Positions 1-8,714 of a stretch of 64,000 nucleotides of DNA are shown piece by piece. The stretch covers positions 1 through 64,000 of the forward strand of contig NZ_LAJB01000002.1 of assembly GCF_000970685.1 (NCBI RefSeq), read 5' to 3'. A model generated the notes under the pieces. The model saw only the letters and a program-made list of their open reading frames with translations. It was not told where the DNA came from and did not search any database. The number at the start of each line of letters is the position of its first letter. Position 1 is the first letter of the stretch. The DNA is from Domibacillus indicus (GTDB taxonomy: Bacteria; Bacillota; Bacilli; Bacillales; Domibacillaceae). A program made the translations under genes and the position numbers.

Positions 1-215
1 GTCCTCTTTCTTTTGTTTAAAATCAACAATATTGTTTAACAAAGCCTTCTCTTTAAAAGAACCGGAGGTTTCATTCCGATTAATCCACCGATCAAGAGAT
101 GACCGAGTCAGATCATATTCATTAATAATGGCCCGCTTCATTTTTTATTCTAGTACAGCTGTATCATTTGCTTTTTGAACTCAAACGTAAATGTACGGTG
201 TTCTCGCTTTGTCAT
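1..215 (-). pseudogene. IS3-family transposase OrfA remnant, runs off left edge
   Basis: Read on the minus strand from an ATG at 215, the sequence starts MTKREHRTFTFEFKKQMIQLY and then meets a TAG stop. The homology continues in a shifted frame with an HTH-like stretch (EYDLTRSSLDRWINRNETSG). This is the N-terminal helix-turn-helix part of IS3-group OrfA proteins (IS150-like). The stop plus frame change means it is inactive. The rest lies left of the window. It marks the accessory nature of this end. Confidence 0.75.
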
Positions 216-427
216 AGTTGGTGCTCCTCATCTGTTTTAGGTTAGGAAGTGTACGTGACCTTAATTTTTCTGCCCAGATAAGTGTAGACGCTCCACTGGT
301 TGGAAACAACATGTGATTCACTAGTAAAAAGACAAGGTGCTTGGACGATATACAGAATAAAAGAAACTAGATCAAATGTAACTCGTACAGAACTTCCAAT
401 CATAAATATAAGGGGGAAATTAATAAA

Positions 428-1537
428 ATGGAATTAAAATATGGTTTTTATGATTCAAAAGGATCAATGAAGATACCACCTAAATTTGAGCGTGCTGAGT
501 GCTATCATAACGGTTTTGCAGCCGTTCAATTAGATGGGAAATGGGGACTTATTAACATGGATGGTGAGTTTGCCATTCCACCAAAATTTCCTGCTGATAG
601 TTATAAACTATTTAAATTTAGTGAGGGGCTTATTCTCATTCAAAATTTAGAATCCCAAAAATATGGATTTCTTGATCAACAGGGACATCTCAAAATCCCT
701 TTCCAATACACACTTTTTGGCTCTTTTATGGAAGGGCTATTAGTATTTGAAAGTGAAAATGGGAAATATGGATTTTGTGATAAAGATGGTAAAGTGGTCA
801 TTGAGCCTCAATATATAGGGGTTAATCATGGATTTATAAAAGGTTTTTCAGAGGTGCTAATTGATGGACAAGACCAATGGGTTCTGATCAACAAAAAAGG
901 TGAAATAATTGATAATTCTCCTTTCTCTAGAGAAGTATGGGATGAAATGGTAGATAAATCTTCTTTTGATGGAATGCGGTACCAATTAATGCCTATAATT
1001 CATAATAAATCAATTGTGAAAGGTACACTTCCCCCAATAGAGGAATTTAGACATTGGAACAAGATATATTCAACTAAACCTGGATTTGGTCATACAATGG
1101 TTGACCTCAATTGGACACAAGTGAATGGCGAAAAGGCTGTGGCACATGTGTTTTTAAAAGGCTTAGGCTCAGAAGAATATCTTAAATTGAAAGAAAAATA
1201 TGAAGGTAAATTAAAATACACTGTAGAGAATGAAGGATTTTTTGAAGATATTCTCAATGAGTGTCTATTGTGGTTGTATGTAGACTGGAGAAAATTAGAG
1301 AGGCTAAGCCCTCACACACAAGAAGAGTTTCTGAAAGGAATTAGTAGAGAAATAGCAGCATTTGTGGTTTATGGAGTTTCTACATTGAATTCTTTTTATG
1401 CAAATGCCTTAAAGCATTTTGTTCCCCATCCAGTATTAAAAGCTAAAAGAGCAGCTTATGCTACTAGTAGTTATGACAAGAAGTCTAGCTTATATGATGA
1501 TTATACTGATGTACTTGAGTACAACGATAATCATTAA
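428..1537 (+). CDS. WG-repeat-containing protein
   Basis: A 369-residue protein whose first ~160 residues carry five WG-type repeats, with signatures YGFYDSKG, WGLINMDG, YGFLDQQG, YGFCDKDG and WVLINKKG, each followed by a short I-P-x-F/Y strand. WG repeats are beta structures of mostly unknown role, common in Firmicute accessory regions. Residues ~165-369 are mixed alpha/beta and match nothing I recognise. No signal peptide or membrane segment is seen, so it is probably cytosolic. The ATG at 428 follows an AAGGGGG ribosome site. It stands alone between an IS relic and a decayed gene. Confidence 0.8.
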   Translation: MELKYGFYDSKGSMKIPPKFERAECYHNGFAAVQLDGKWGLINMDGEFAIPPKFPADSYKLFKFSEGLILIQNLESQKYGFLDQQGHLKIPFQYTLFGSFMEGLLVFESENGKYGFCDKDGKVVIEPQYIGVNHGFIKGFSEVLIDGQDQWVLINKKGEIIDNSPFSREVWDEMVDKSSFDGMRYQLMPIIHNKSIVKGTLPPIEEFRHWNKIYSTKPGFGHTMVDLNWTQVNGEKAVAHVFLKGLGSEEYLKLKEKYEGKLKYTVENEGFFEDILNECLLWLYVDWRKLERLSPHTQEEFLKGISREIAAFVVYGVSTLNSFYANALKHFVPHPVLKAKRAAYATSSYDKKSSLYDDYTDVLEYNDNH

Positions 1538-1592
1538 TGAAAAAGTTTAATTACTAACGCAGTATAAATAAGGAGAATAAGCTACAATTATA

Positions 1593-1893
1593 ATGTTCTT
1601 TAAAAGAAAAACCAAACAAAAAAATTATGAGAAACCACGGAAGAAAAAAAGGATCTATAAAGGTCGAAATTTATTTGCCGGAAAAGCACCTTGAAAAGAG
1701 CGATATTGATAATCTTGTGGGTGGTGTTTATGATGATCTGCAGAAGGCAAGTTATAAAACCAATTTAAATGAAAAGTATAAGCAGTATATAAGGTAGCTG
1801 GTGTAGTTGCATCAGGATTAGGGTTAGTTGCAGCAACCAAAAATCCAACAGTGCTTAAAGAGGGAGTAAAAGCGGCTACAAAGTTCAAAAGAT
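1593..1893 (+). pseudogene. Decayed small gene, unknown family
   Basis: Three short overlapping reading frames follow one another: 1593-1694 (33 residues, very basic), 1627-1797 (56 residues, ending EKYKQYIR), and a third frame to a stop near 1893 reading KVAGVVASGLGLVAATKNP. The last contains a small hydrophobic stretch. The arrangement suggests one small basic, possibly membrane-associated protein broken by frameshifts. The middle frame could still be a free-standing small ORF. No family was recognised. Confidence 0.35.
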
Positions 1894-2022
1894 AATTACG
1901 GTAATTTTTTAAAAAGTTATCAATGACTGATAATGTAACGGTGTAGAAGATTTGTAATCGCCTATTTCTATTGTAGTCAATTGATGATGTGTAATGACAA
2001 GGTACAGAATGGAGAATCGACA

Positions 2023-3792
2023 ATGGCTACGACAATCGAAGTGAACAAACAGAGTGTGAAACAATTATTAGAAACAGGCAAAGTTAATAAATTCATTATC
2101 CCTGAGTATCAACGTCCATATGCGTGGACTGACGAACAAATTCAAACGCTCTTTGAGGATTTAGTAGAGTACACAGAAAATGATAATGAAAGCACTTATT
2201 TTCTTGGAACAATTGTTTCTTACGAGAATGAGGATGACGAACAGGAAATTATAGATGGTCAACAGCGAATTACATCTTTGTTTTTATTGCTTCGTGCACT
2301 CTACTCAAAACTTAATTCAATGACAGAAACAAAAGAAGTAAAAAATTTTAAGGGACAAATTGAATCAGCATTGTGGCAACAGGATGAATTAACTGCTGAG
2401 GTTGATTTCGAAAAAACGCTTATTGAATCCCGGGTGATGAGAGATGAAGGAAACAAAATTTTTGCTAAAATTCTTACTAGTGGCACTATTAATGACGATG
2501 TGAAAGATAACTATTCGTTAAACTATAAATTATTTACAGGGCTAATTGAGAAATATGCTACTAATGAGCCAGAATTGTTTTTCTGGTTCATCCGAAATGT
2601 TTTGAACAAAGCGATTTTATTACCAATTACGGCAGATTCACAAGATACGGCTTTAACTATTTTCTCAACTCTAAATGATAGAGGATTAGCTTTATCCGAT
2701 GCAGATATTTTTAAAGCAAAGATTTATAATCAATTGGATGCTGAAGGGAAAGCCGTGTTTATTGAACAGTGGCAACAACTTGATGATGAAGCTACAAATG
2801 CGAATGAAAGTATTCAAAAACTATTTTATTATTATATGTTCTATTTGAGAGCATTAGAAAACGATAGAAATACAACAACACCAGGAATAAGGAAATATTA
2901 TTCAAGGAATAACTTTGGGCAGTTATATAAGAGCGACGTGATGAAGAACCTTAATACGGTGCTTAATTTATGGATAGTAGTTAATAATCGTGTAGAAATC
3001 GAAAATGAAGAATGGTCGAAAAATATTGAAATTAAACAAGTGCTTGATGGGTTAACTTCGTATCCAAATGAATTTTGGAAGTACCCAGTGGTTATTTATT
3101 ACCTTAAATATCATGATTCGCAAGATTTTGAAGTCCTATTCTTAAAATTCCTCAAGAAACTACTTGCAGTGTTGGCGGCAAGGTATATAGTTACGCCAAC
3201 TATTAATGCTGTAAAGCGAGGAATCTTGAATTTAAACTCTGAAATTATTAGATCCTCTATGCCGAAATTTGATTTTGCTACAGTAGATGAACAGGAATTA
3301 AAAGGGAAGATAAAAATGGCTCACCGTAATACTGTTCGTATGATATTGAAGATTCTTGCTTATCGAAGTCAGAAGGAATTACTTCCTGAGAAATGGGAAA
3401 TAGAGCATATCCTTCCTCAAAAATGGCAATCAAGTTATTTCCCAAACAATTCTGATGGAGAAGTCAAAGAGTTAGTGGAACACATTGGGAATAAGATTCC
3501 TTTTGAGAAAAAGCTAAACATTATTGCAAGTAATGGATACTTTAAAAAGAAACAAGAAAGTTACAAGAAATCAAAAGTACAGTCATTACTTGATCTTTCT
3601 AATCAACATAATGACTGGGGGCTAAATGAAATTCGAGAAAGAGACATTCGGATTTCTGATGAGGTGTTAATCACACTAATGGATTGGGGATTAAATCAAT
3701 CTGAATTTCCTGTTCAAGAAGAACAATCTCCAGTTCCAACCCCTGAAGAATCTAAGATAATTGAAGAGTTAAAAAGAAAAGGTTTAATTTAA
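2023..3792 (+). CDS. DUF262/DUF1524 protein, GmrSD-like restriction nuclease
   Basis: A 589-residue protein with the two-domain layout of GmrSD/BrxU-type enzymes. The N-terminal DUF262 (ParB-like) domain shows IPEYQRPYAW near residue 27 and IIDGQQRITSL near residue 77; the DGQQR motif binds and hydrolyses nucleotide in this family. The C-terminal DUF1524 HNH-type nuclease region shows EIEHILPQ near residue 459. GmrSD enzymes cleave modified (often glucosylated hydroxymethylcytosine) phage DNA; the target here is unknown. Start at ATG 2023 is chosen because GGAG lies at 2011-2014; an upstream in-frame start at 1981 has no such site. Probable phage defence, acting alone or with the next gene. 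Confidence 0.85.
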   Translation: MATTIEVNKQSVKQLLETGKVNKFIIPEYQRPYAWTDEQIQTLFEDLVEYTENDNESTYFLGTIVSYENEDDEQEIIDGQQRITSLFLLLRALYSKLNSMTETKEVKNFKGQIESALWQQDELTAEVDFEKTLIESRVMRDEGNKIFAKILTSGTINDDVKDNYSLNYKLFTGLIEKYATNEPELFFWFIRNVLNKAILLPITADSQDTALTIFSTLNDRGLALSDADIFKAKIYNQLDAEGKAVFIEQWQQLDDEATNANESIQKLFYYYMFYLRALENDRNTTTPGIRKYYSRNNFGQLYKSDVMKNLNTVLNLWIVVNNRVEIENEEWSKNIEIKQVLDGLTSYPNEFWKYPVVIYYLKYHDSQDFEVLFLKFLKKLLAVLAARYIVTPTINAVKRGILNLNSEIIRSSMPKFDFATVDEQELKGKIKMAHRNTVRMILKILAYRSQKELLPEKWEIEHILPQKWQSSYFPNNSDGEVKELVEHIGNKIPFEKKLNIIASNGYFKKKQESYKKSKVQSLLDLSNQHNDWGLNEIRERDIRISDEVLITLMDWGLNQSEFPVQEEQSPVPTPEESKIIEELKRKGLI

Positions 3793-3885
3793 GAGTACTT
3801 GTTGCCTAAACGTATTTGAGTCAATAACTAGGAACTCATTAGAATTATTGAAATATTGCTATCGGACACGAGGAGAGAGCTGCAA

Positions 3886-4842
3886 ATGGAGCCGGAAAAG
3901 AAGAGGGCTAAATCTAGCCCCAAACAATCACTTCAAAGATATTTGTTTCCAATTACGATAATTTCATCAATATTAATTTCAGGGTCAGTCGGATACATAG
4001 CTAGTCAGATAGCTATCAATAATAGTTCTAGTGACTCCGCAGAGATAAATGCTATGAAGAACCAACTAACTGAAAATAGGGAGGATTCAATAAAAGTAAT
4101 AGAAACAGAAATACCAAAAATAATTAGCGATTTAGAGAAATATAATCAGGATATAAATTTAATAGATGAAAATATTAAGTGGTTAGATGGAAATTTAGCT
4201 CCTATAAGAGATGCAACAGGTAAATTTGACACAGCAATTTCCGTCGTAAATGGAGTCAGCACTTTTGTTAATGTTCCAATTGCAAGTAAAATGAGTACGA
4301 ATTTAGCTTTTGCACAGATTAAACTTGAAGAAGTTGATAGCATATTATTCCGTATGGAGAACTTAACAGTTATCAAACAAGAGATGAGTGATTCTCATCA
4401 CAAGTTAAAGTTATTATACGAAGAATATCAAAAGGAAAAAAGCATTGAAAAGTTACTTCTTATTGAACAAGAGTTAAACTCAAACTTAATTTATCAGATT
4501 GAAGATTTAAGAAATATCACTATGGAAGCTCATGAAGTTTTTGAACTATCTTCAAGTGTATTAGGGATAGTAAATACAGCTAAATCCTCTTTAAATTCAA
4601 TACGGGAAACGGGGGAAAATACGCTAGATGCAATTCAGTTTTGGAAGGACAATGAAGAGAATTCTGAAATGGGGGCAAATATAAAGGAGAACTTAGAAAA
4701 GGATTTAGAAGCTTCTAAAGAGGAGATTCAAGATCTACCCAAGGAATTAGATCAACAATCCAAGGACAGTATTACGTCAATAAATGATGTTAAAGAGGAG
4801 CTACAGATTATAAGATTAGCACAAATGGTCATTGGTGAATGA
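3886..4842 (+). CDS. Membrane-anchored coiled-coil protein, unknown function
   Basis: 318 residues from ATG 3886, chosen because AGGAG lies at 3871-3875; a TTG at 3856 is in frame but less likely. A basic N-terminus (KKRAKSSPKQ) precedes one membrane helix at about residues 20-42 (YLFPITIISSILISGSVGYI). The remainder is strongly charged, predicted helical, with coiled-coil character and no cysteine. A single helix with positive residues inside suggests an N-in/C-out anchor, though the opposite cannot be excluded. It follows the DUF262 gene by 93 bp on the same strand, so a functional link is possible but unproven. Confidence 0.6.
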   Translation: MEPEKKRAKSSPKQSLQRYLFPITIISSILISGSVGYIASQIAINNSSSDSAEINAMKNQLTENREDSIKVIETEIPKIISDLEKYNQDINLIDENIKWLDGNLAPIRDATGKFDTAISVVNGVSTFVNVPIASKMSTNLAFAQIKLEEVDSILFRMENLTVIKQEMSDSHHKLKLLYEEYQKEKSIEKLLLIEQELNSNLIYQIEDLRNITMEAHEVFELSSSVLGIVNTAKSSLNSIRETGENTLDAIQFWKDNEENSEMGANIKENLEKDLEASKEEIQDLPKELDQQSKDSITSINDVKEELQIIRLAQMVIGE

Positions 4843-4946
4843 ATAACGAGAGAGTATAATACCTTTTTTAAATTTTTTCGCATATAGATGATTTACGGTG
4901 AACCGTATTACAAATAATAGTAGAGCGGAAATTTGAAATAGTCGTT

Positions 4947-5091
4947 GAAGAATGAAGACCACAATTATTTATGGGATTACCAAAACGGGGAAGATGGTAA
5001 GGCTTATGGAGTTTTTAGCAAGGCAGAAGAGAAAGTGTTTGTTGAAATGAATTTTAGTGAAGATAGTAAACGCTTATTAGAAGGGATGTAA
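4947..5091 (+). pseudogene. C-terminal gene fragment, unknown
   Basis: An open stretch reads DHNYLWDYQNGEDGKAYGV, then KAEEKVFVEMNFSEDSKRLLEGM and a TAA stop. It looks like genuine protein (acidic/aromatic, natural codon mix) but lacks an in-frame start with a ribosome site; an upstream stop cuts it off. Probably the tail of a lost gene. The rest of 4843-5139 holds nothing else I can identify. Confidence 0.3.
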
Positions 5092-5139
5092 CATTTATAG
5101 AAAACAGCGAAATTCTTATTTGATCACAGGGAGGGTGAA

Positions 5140-5547
5140 ATGAAAAAGAGGACTTTAATAAAAGGTTGGGTTGTCATGCTCCTTTGTATCTTTTATATCG
5201 TCTTTTTAGACAAAGAAGTAGTATTAAAAAGCCAATCCCCTCATACAAACCGTTATATTGAAATCATTCAGTATGGAAGTGGCGTATTAGATCGGAAGAC
5301 GGTTCAAGTTGTTTTTCTTGAAGAAAATAAAGTGATAGCGAAAAAGCCATATGCTTTATTAAGGAGGGTAGGCAGCTTTGAGGATGGGCATGTATCATGG
5401 ACTGAAATGGAGAGCTCACAATCAGAAAGGGTGAATATTCAAACGGTTTACAGCACTAATTTTTTTGGCGATCTAGAATCGAGACAAATGGTATTCAATT
5501 ATGCTTCATTAGAAGCAGAAACAAGCGTATTTCCCTATAATCTCTAA
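5140..5547 (+). CDS. Small membrane-anchored protein, unknown function
   Basis: 135 residues from an ATG behind a strong GGGAGGGTGAA ribosome site. A basic N-terminus (MKKRTLIKG) and one hydrophobic segment at about residues 9-25 (WVVMLLCIFYIVFL) give a signal anchor; the remainder (residues 28-135) is likely extracytoplasmic and beta-rich. There is no lipobox. It resembles small conserved secreted/membrane proteins of Bacillus by layout only; the family is not recognised. It lies just outside the end of an IS3 remnant. Confidence 0.55.
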   Translation: MKKRTLIKGWVVMLLCIFYIVFLDKEVVLKSQSPHTNRYIEIIQYGSGVLDRKTVQVVFLEENKVIAKKPYALLRRVGSFEDGHVSWTEMESSQSERVNIQTVYSTNFFGDLESRQMVFNYASLEAETSVFPYNL

Positions 5548-5589
5548 AGCAACCAATTAGTGATTAAAGATTAAACAAACTGATTTGCC

Positions 5590-6245
5590 CCCCGTCAAAT
5601 AGACACTCATAAAGAGCTACATAGCCTTCACATAATATTCAACAGGGGAAAGGTTATGTAGTTTCTTTTGACACCTTGAGATGTTATAAAAGTCGAGGTA
5701 TTTATGTATGGCTTGTTCAATTTCAAAAATATTATTAAACGTTAGGAGATAAAATCACTCAGCCTTTAAATGTCCAAAAAAGCTTTCAATACAAGCATTG
5801 TCCAGACAATTTCCTTTTCTAGACATACTTGCTTTCATGCCATAGGTCTTCAGCGCAGGGTGATAGGCGCGGGATGTATATTGTACGCCTTGATTACTAT
5901 GCAGAAGAGTGTCCTTTACAGGGCGCTTTTTACAGGCTGCTTCAAGCGTATCAAACACCAACTGGAGATTATTTACCTGGCTTATCTTGTAGGAGACAAC
6001 TTCATTATTATACAAATCATAAATAACAGATAAGTAAAAGAGTTGTTTATTGAAAGGAAGGCTGGTTACATCCATTACCCATTTTTCATTCGGCCGGGCA
6101 GCTTGAAACCCTCGATTTAAGTAGTTTTTTGACACGACACAGACTTCTCTCTTCCCATGAACTAGGCGTTTTTTACGAATCCTGGCTTGAATGCCGAACT
6201 CCTTCATCAGTCTATAAATTCTTTTATGGTTTCCCCGGTCGACTA
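5590..6245 (-). pseudogene. IS3-family transposase OrfB remnant
   Basis: Minus-strand DDE transposase (rve domain) cut at its 5' end near 6245. Seen motifs: NHKRIYRLMKEFGIQAR, WVMDVTSLPF (first Asp), LLHSNQGVQYTS, and the final SFFGHLKAE. An in-frame TGA follows KAE; the frame then continues (HKYLDFYNISRCQKKLHNLS...) to a TAG near 5614. The second catalytic Asp, normally HSDQG, is Asn here. The end near 5580-5590 (TTTGCCCCCCGTCAAATAG) resembles an IS3-group terminus. Truncation, nonsense codon and active-site change all make it dead. Confidence 0.85.
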
Positions 6246-6365
6246 TTTATGCTGAATACAAAAAACAAAAGAATTAATTAATTAAAAATATACGCTAGTA
6301 TTGTTTTTGAGAAGTTTGTTTAAGAAGATTTCAAATACAATGTTAACTATTTGAATTCTACATTA

Positions 6366-6414
6366 ATAGCTGAAGATAGGGAATGTTTCCTCTTAACTCT
6401 CAGCTATTTTTTGA
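6366..6414 (+). terminator. Stem-loop with T-run
   Basis: AATAGCTGA pairs with TCAGCTATT around a ~27-nt partly paired loop, followed by TTTTTT. It fits an intrinsic terminator on the plus strand, but no intact plus-strand gene lies directly upstream, so it probably belonged to something lost at the IS junction. Confidence 0.45.
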
Positions 6415-6441
6415 TAATTTGCTTCTAATTTATCCAGCTTT

Positions 6442-7209
6442 TTAAATTTGCTTCTTTTTACATGAAAAACAGATATAATATTTTCGTGGTGCATTTACAG
6501 CAACATGATATGGGAGGGAGGAGAAACCTTTTTCATCGATATCAACTCTGGTCTCATAATAGATTCCTAAATCTTTTTTACACTTGATACAATACATAGG
6601 CTTAATAGATGGAAGGCTTCTCGCAGTTATTTTATTTTGAGCCATGATATCTTTTTTATGTAAACCCTCAAGTTTTTCTTTTTGTTTTAAAGATACCAAG
6701 AATAGTTTTCCGCGTTCTGCTAATCGATAAAGTGCATTCGAATCTCTAGAGACAAGCTTTAACCTTTCCATAATATCTAGAGTCAACTCATAGGAAATAT
6801 TGTATAAGCATTTCTCTTTAGCGTCATTAGTAGAGAGTTCAACACCTGAGAGATGAATAAAAAATAGTGAGTCTGTATCTTGCTTCTTTTGTTCTATATT
6901 CGAATAATTTTTTTTTTCAATAGGTATTAAATGTTCTAATGAGTCTATGATTGGTTGGAGAACCTGTAAATCGTTTTGAGAATATTTAAGGTCAAAGACT
7001 TTATTTACAAACCGATGTAAATGCAGCGGAAGGACTTTCTGCTCAAAATATTGAAGGAAAGAAACATAGTTATAAAACTTTTCAGAATTATATACTATGC
7101 CTGAGAAATCAACTGCGATATATTCTAATAAGGATACACCATTCAAATAAATTTCACCTGTGTAATTATCTTTACTATTTTGAATAGAACACTTTATTTT
7201 TATGTGCAT
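6442..7209 (-). CDS. Protein with C-terminal zinc ribbon, unknown function
   Basis: 255 residues. The N-terminal ~200 residues are mixed alpha/beta without a recognised domain. The last ~45 residues form a zinc-ribbon-like pattern: CIKCKKDLG, then about 35 residues, then CFSCKKK, giving two CxxC knuckles. This suggests metal-stabilised nucleic-acid or protein binding. The start ATG at 7209 follows GAGAGG. It is flanked by an IS3 remnant and the membrane-protein pair and is transcribed alone. Function unknown. Confidence 0.5.
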   Translation of the reverse strand: MHIKIKCSIQNSKDNYTGEIYLNGVSLLEYIAVDFSGIVYNSEKFYNYVSFLQYFEQKVLPLHLHRFVNKVFDLKYSQNDLQVLQPIIDSLEHLIPIEKKNYSNIEQKKQDTDSLFFIHLSGVELSTNDAKEKCLYNISYELTLDIMERLKLVSRDSNALYRLAERGKLFLVSLKQKEKLEGLHKKDIMAQNKITARSLPSIKPMYCIKCKKDLGIYYETRVDIDEKGFSSLPYHVAVNAPRKYYICFSCKKKQI

Positions 7210-7461
7210 TTAACTGCCTCTCTTTCTTTTATTAATATTAATGAGTACCATTATTTTAGTTAAAATACAATTTGAAATTTTGAAACTATGTTATCGGATT
7301 GATAATTTTCTAGAGACTATTGAATATGTAGCTAAACTAGTAGATTGATAGCTTTCTTTCAAATGAAAAGTATTGACAGAAAATTATTTAGATTATTTAA
7401 AGATAGAGTGGCAAAATTAAGGAAGAGAGAGACCTATATACATAACAGCAATTAGGTTAAA
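7210..7461. other. AT-rich intergenic stretch
   Basis: Upstream of the zinc-ribbon gene and downstream of the 7524-8714 gene. It is very AT-rich, and no ORF with a ribosome site or structured element was found apart from the terminator at 7462-7497. It presumably holds the promoter of the zinc-ribbon gene; I could not single out a convincing -35/-10 pair. Confidence 0.4.
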
Positions 7462-7497
7462 AGAGCAACCAACCGTACAGGTTGGTTGCTCTTTTTT
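7462..7497 (-). terminator. Intrinsic terminator, bidirectional form
   Basis: AGAGCAACCAACC pairs perfectly with GGTTGGTTGCTCT around a 5-nt loop. T-runs occur on both strands (six T on plus, four on minus). It lies just after the stop of the minus-strand gene at 7524, which it most likely terminates. Confidence 0.8.
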
Positions 7498-7523
7498 GTA
7501 TCGTTGATATATCGTTTCGAATA

Positions 7524-8714
7524 CTATGTAGTCAATTCTTCCATCGCTTCATTCACATACATCAAATGTTTAACAAACGCTTGATTTAATTCGCGAAAAT
7601 GCTCCATTTTTAAATTTCCGAAATAATTCTTTTCCCACTGAGCAATGGCTTCCCGAATGATGTCTGTACCGAGTTCCTCCATGTAATTCGAAATGCTTTT
7701 ATTGTTCATATCTTTTAACTTTAATGTATACAGTTGCTGTAGAAAAAATTGATGATAGCGATTGACGGCCTCATCGATATCCTTTTTTCGATTTTCTATA
7801 GCTTTGTCTTTTGTGATAAAACCTGTTGCAACCGTAATTAGGGCTGTAAATAGTGCAATAGGGGGGAAAACGTTCAGCATGGCATATGTTAACGTATGCC
7901 ACCCAATAGCTAACCCTACTGCGCCGATAACTGCTGAACCTAGCCCCATTGCTAATACTTGCTCTGCCGTACCAAACTGAAAATCAACTTTTAAATTCGT
8001 CTGGGCTGAATTTGCGATCGAAAAAGCGGACAGTCTTTTGATGTTTGGCACATTTGATGCTATTTGCTCGATCCATTTTTCTTCATACCTTTTTGACGCA
8101 TTTTTGAAAATATCCCCCATCGCATCCGTCACAATTTTATTACTTAAATGTTTCTCCAACAACGATTCAACAATTGACTTGGCATCAACCATATCGGTTT
8201 GGTCAAATACCTCCTTGCCCTTAAACTCCTTAGAAATCGAATTAATTCCTTTCATGGCAGCATTCAGAAGGGAACCTCCGCTTTTTTTCGCTGAATCTCT
8301 GAGACCACTGTACCAAGCTCCGTCTTTTTCAATTTCCTTGTACATGATCCACTTTTTGTTGTTGATAAACGTCAAGAGTTCCCGTTCAACTTCATTCATA
8401 AAATCGTGATACGCTTTCGGATTAAATTCAAGAAGGTTGTTTTTCTTTTGGGTAATCTCGTCGGTAATATTTAAATATTGGCTGCTTTGTGCTTGGATAA
8501 AAATTTGCTCCTTCATTAAAGCCAACTGCGCCTGATCGCTTGTTCGAACTTTCGCTAAAAGATCATGGCTCTCTGAAACAGCAGCCTTTAAGGATTGCTC
8601 AATATTCAATCCCATTTTCGGATCCGCTTTTTTTATTTTTTCGAAGATAGTTTGAAAGGCATTTAAATTCAAAATTTCATCTTTATATACTACTGTTATT
8701 GTCAATTCCGTCAC
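7524..8714 (-). CDS. Helical protein with hydrophobic hairpin, unknown function
   Basis: 396 residues, starting at GTG 8714 directly after the TAG stop of the upstream gene (TAGGTG), so probably translationally coupled. Residues ~1-225 are charged and helical; residues ~245-300 form a strongly hydrophobic double segment (GLGSAVIGAVGLAIGW and ANVFPPIALFTALITVATGF-like); a helical tail follows (RKKDIDEAVNRYHQFFLQQL). This helix-paddle-helix layout recalls the stalk and membrane paddle of bacterial dynamin-like proteins, but no GTPase domain is present, so the likeness is only architectural. With its partner it forms a two-gene module of unknown purpose. Confidence 0.6.
   Translation of the reverse strand: MTELTITVVYKDEILNLNAFQTIFEKIKKADPKMGLNIEQSLKAAVSESHDLLAKVRTSDQAQLALMKEQIFIQAQSSQYLNITDEITQKKNNLLEFNPKAYHDFMNEVERELLTFINNKKWIMYKEIEKDGAWYSGLRDSAKKSGGSLLNAAMKGINSISKEFKGKEVFDQTDMVDAKSIVESLLEKHLSNKIVTDAMGDIFKNASKRYEEKWIEQIASNVPNIKRLSAFSIANSAQTNLKVDFQFGTAEQVLAMGLGSAVIGAVGLAIGWHTLTYAMLNVFPPIALFTALITVATGFITKDKAIENRKKDIDEAVNRYHQFFLQQLYTLKLKDMNNKSISNYMEELGTDIIREAIAQWEKNYFGNLKMEHFRELNQAFVKHLMYVNEAMEELTT

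Noticed and set aside
1655-2023. 122-residue minus-strand ORF
   Set aside because: It lies opposite the decayed small gene and the start of the DUF262 gene, with no ribosome site and no plausible protein composition.
7515-7535. Ter-like sequence (ACTATGTAGTCAATTCTTC)
   Set aside because: Matches the Rtp Ter core only partly and sits in the 3' end of a coding region; judged chance.
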